NCBI GenBank assembly: GCA_028692205.1
Contig: JAQUXV010000164.1
Span: 1-6,344, forward strand
Direction: 5' to 3'
Source: Eubacteriales bacterium
Lineage (GTDB): Bacteria; Bacillota_A; Clostridia; Christensenellales; Aristaeellaceae
Length of the DNA stretch: 6,344 bases
The position numbers were made by a program, and so were the translations under genes. This document shows positions 6,280-6,344 of this stretch, one piece after another. Position 1 is the first letter of the stretch. Every line of letters begins with the position of its first letter. The notes under the pieces were generated by a model that saw only the letters and a list, made by a program, of their open reading frames with translations, searched no databases and had not been told where the DNA came from.

Positions 6280-6344
6280 TCACTCCTTGTTCGGGTCATT
6301 CGCAGAAACAATCACACAGTGGTCGGTGCCAAACACATCCGGAT
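6280..6344 (-). CDS. C-terminal end of an unidentified upstream operon gene (partial)
   Basis: The minus-strand frame entering from the right edge reads PDVFGTDHCVIVSANDPNKE and stops with TGA at 6282-6280. The frame uses ordinary codons, its last codons form the AAGGAG binding site of the next gene, and its stop overlaps an ATG as TGATG. That arrangement is typical of coupled operon genes. The other two frames on this strand stop within the 65 bases. About 21 residues are too few to name a family. If real, the operon extends further right and its promoter is outside the window. Confidence 0.6.
   Translation of the reverse strand, partial: PDVFGTDHCVIVSANDPNKE
6283..6288 (-). promoter_or_regulatory. 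Shine-Dalgarno site of the secreted Ig-like protein
   Basis: AAGGAG on the minus strand lies 11 bases before the ATG at 6271 (MKKR signal peptide) and only 2 bases before the ATG at 6280. The spacing favours 6271, although the TGATG stop/start overlap at 6280 could also be used by a re-initiating ribosome. Either start leaves the signal peptide intact. Confidence 0.6.

Overview
The window reads as a stretch of a Gram-positive, probably clostridial (Oscillospiraceae/Christensenellales-like), moderately GC-rich chromosome. This assignment is inference. It rests on strong AGGAGG-type ribosome binding sites, short tightly packed genes, Sec signal peptides of the MKK(K/R) type, a MacB/YknZ-type ABC exporter with a separate ATPase, and no outer-membrane (TolC-like) partner. 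No phylogenetic marker gene is present.

All convincing genes lie on the minus strand and form one operon running from the right edge leftwards. In transcription order they are: (1) the last ~21 codons of an unidentified gene at the right edge (6280-6344); (2) a secreted, acidic, Ig-like protein of unknown function (4790-6271); (3) a membrane-anchored HlyD/MacA/YknX-type adaptor ending in a Gly/Asn/Met/Phe-rich tail (3735-4778); (4) a LolD/MacB/YknY-type ABC ATPase (3013-3717); (5) a MacB/FtsX-type four-helix permease (1796-3016); and (6) a second adaptor that is secreted, lacks a membrane anchor, and appears to contain two tandem lipoyl-plus-barrel modules (584-1777). Gaps are 6-18 bases, or the ORFs overlap by 4 bases (GTGA), so translational coupling along the operon is likely. 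The promoter lies outside the window to the right.

The leftmost 583 bases contain no convincing complete gene. They hold a likely terminator for the operon (381-437, minus strand), a nested inverted repeat (290-370), and a perfect 9-bp stem followed by T6 pointing the other way (217-256, plus strand). The last suggests that a convergent plus-strand gene ends at or beyond the left edge. The first ~130 bases were not identified.

Working model (inference): the ATPase and permease form an MacB/YknYZ-like mechanotransmission or export machine in the cytoplasmic membrane. The anchored adaptor and the secreted double adaptor sit on its extracellular face. The head-of-operon secreted protein, and possibly the partial gene before it, are candidate surface partners or substrates. 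The most unusual features are the two different adaptors for one transporter, the tandem architecture of the second, and the uncharacterised secreted protein translated with them.
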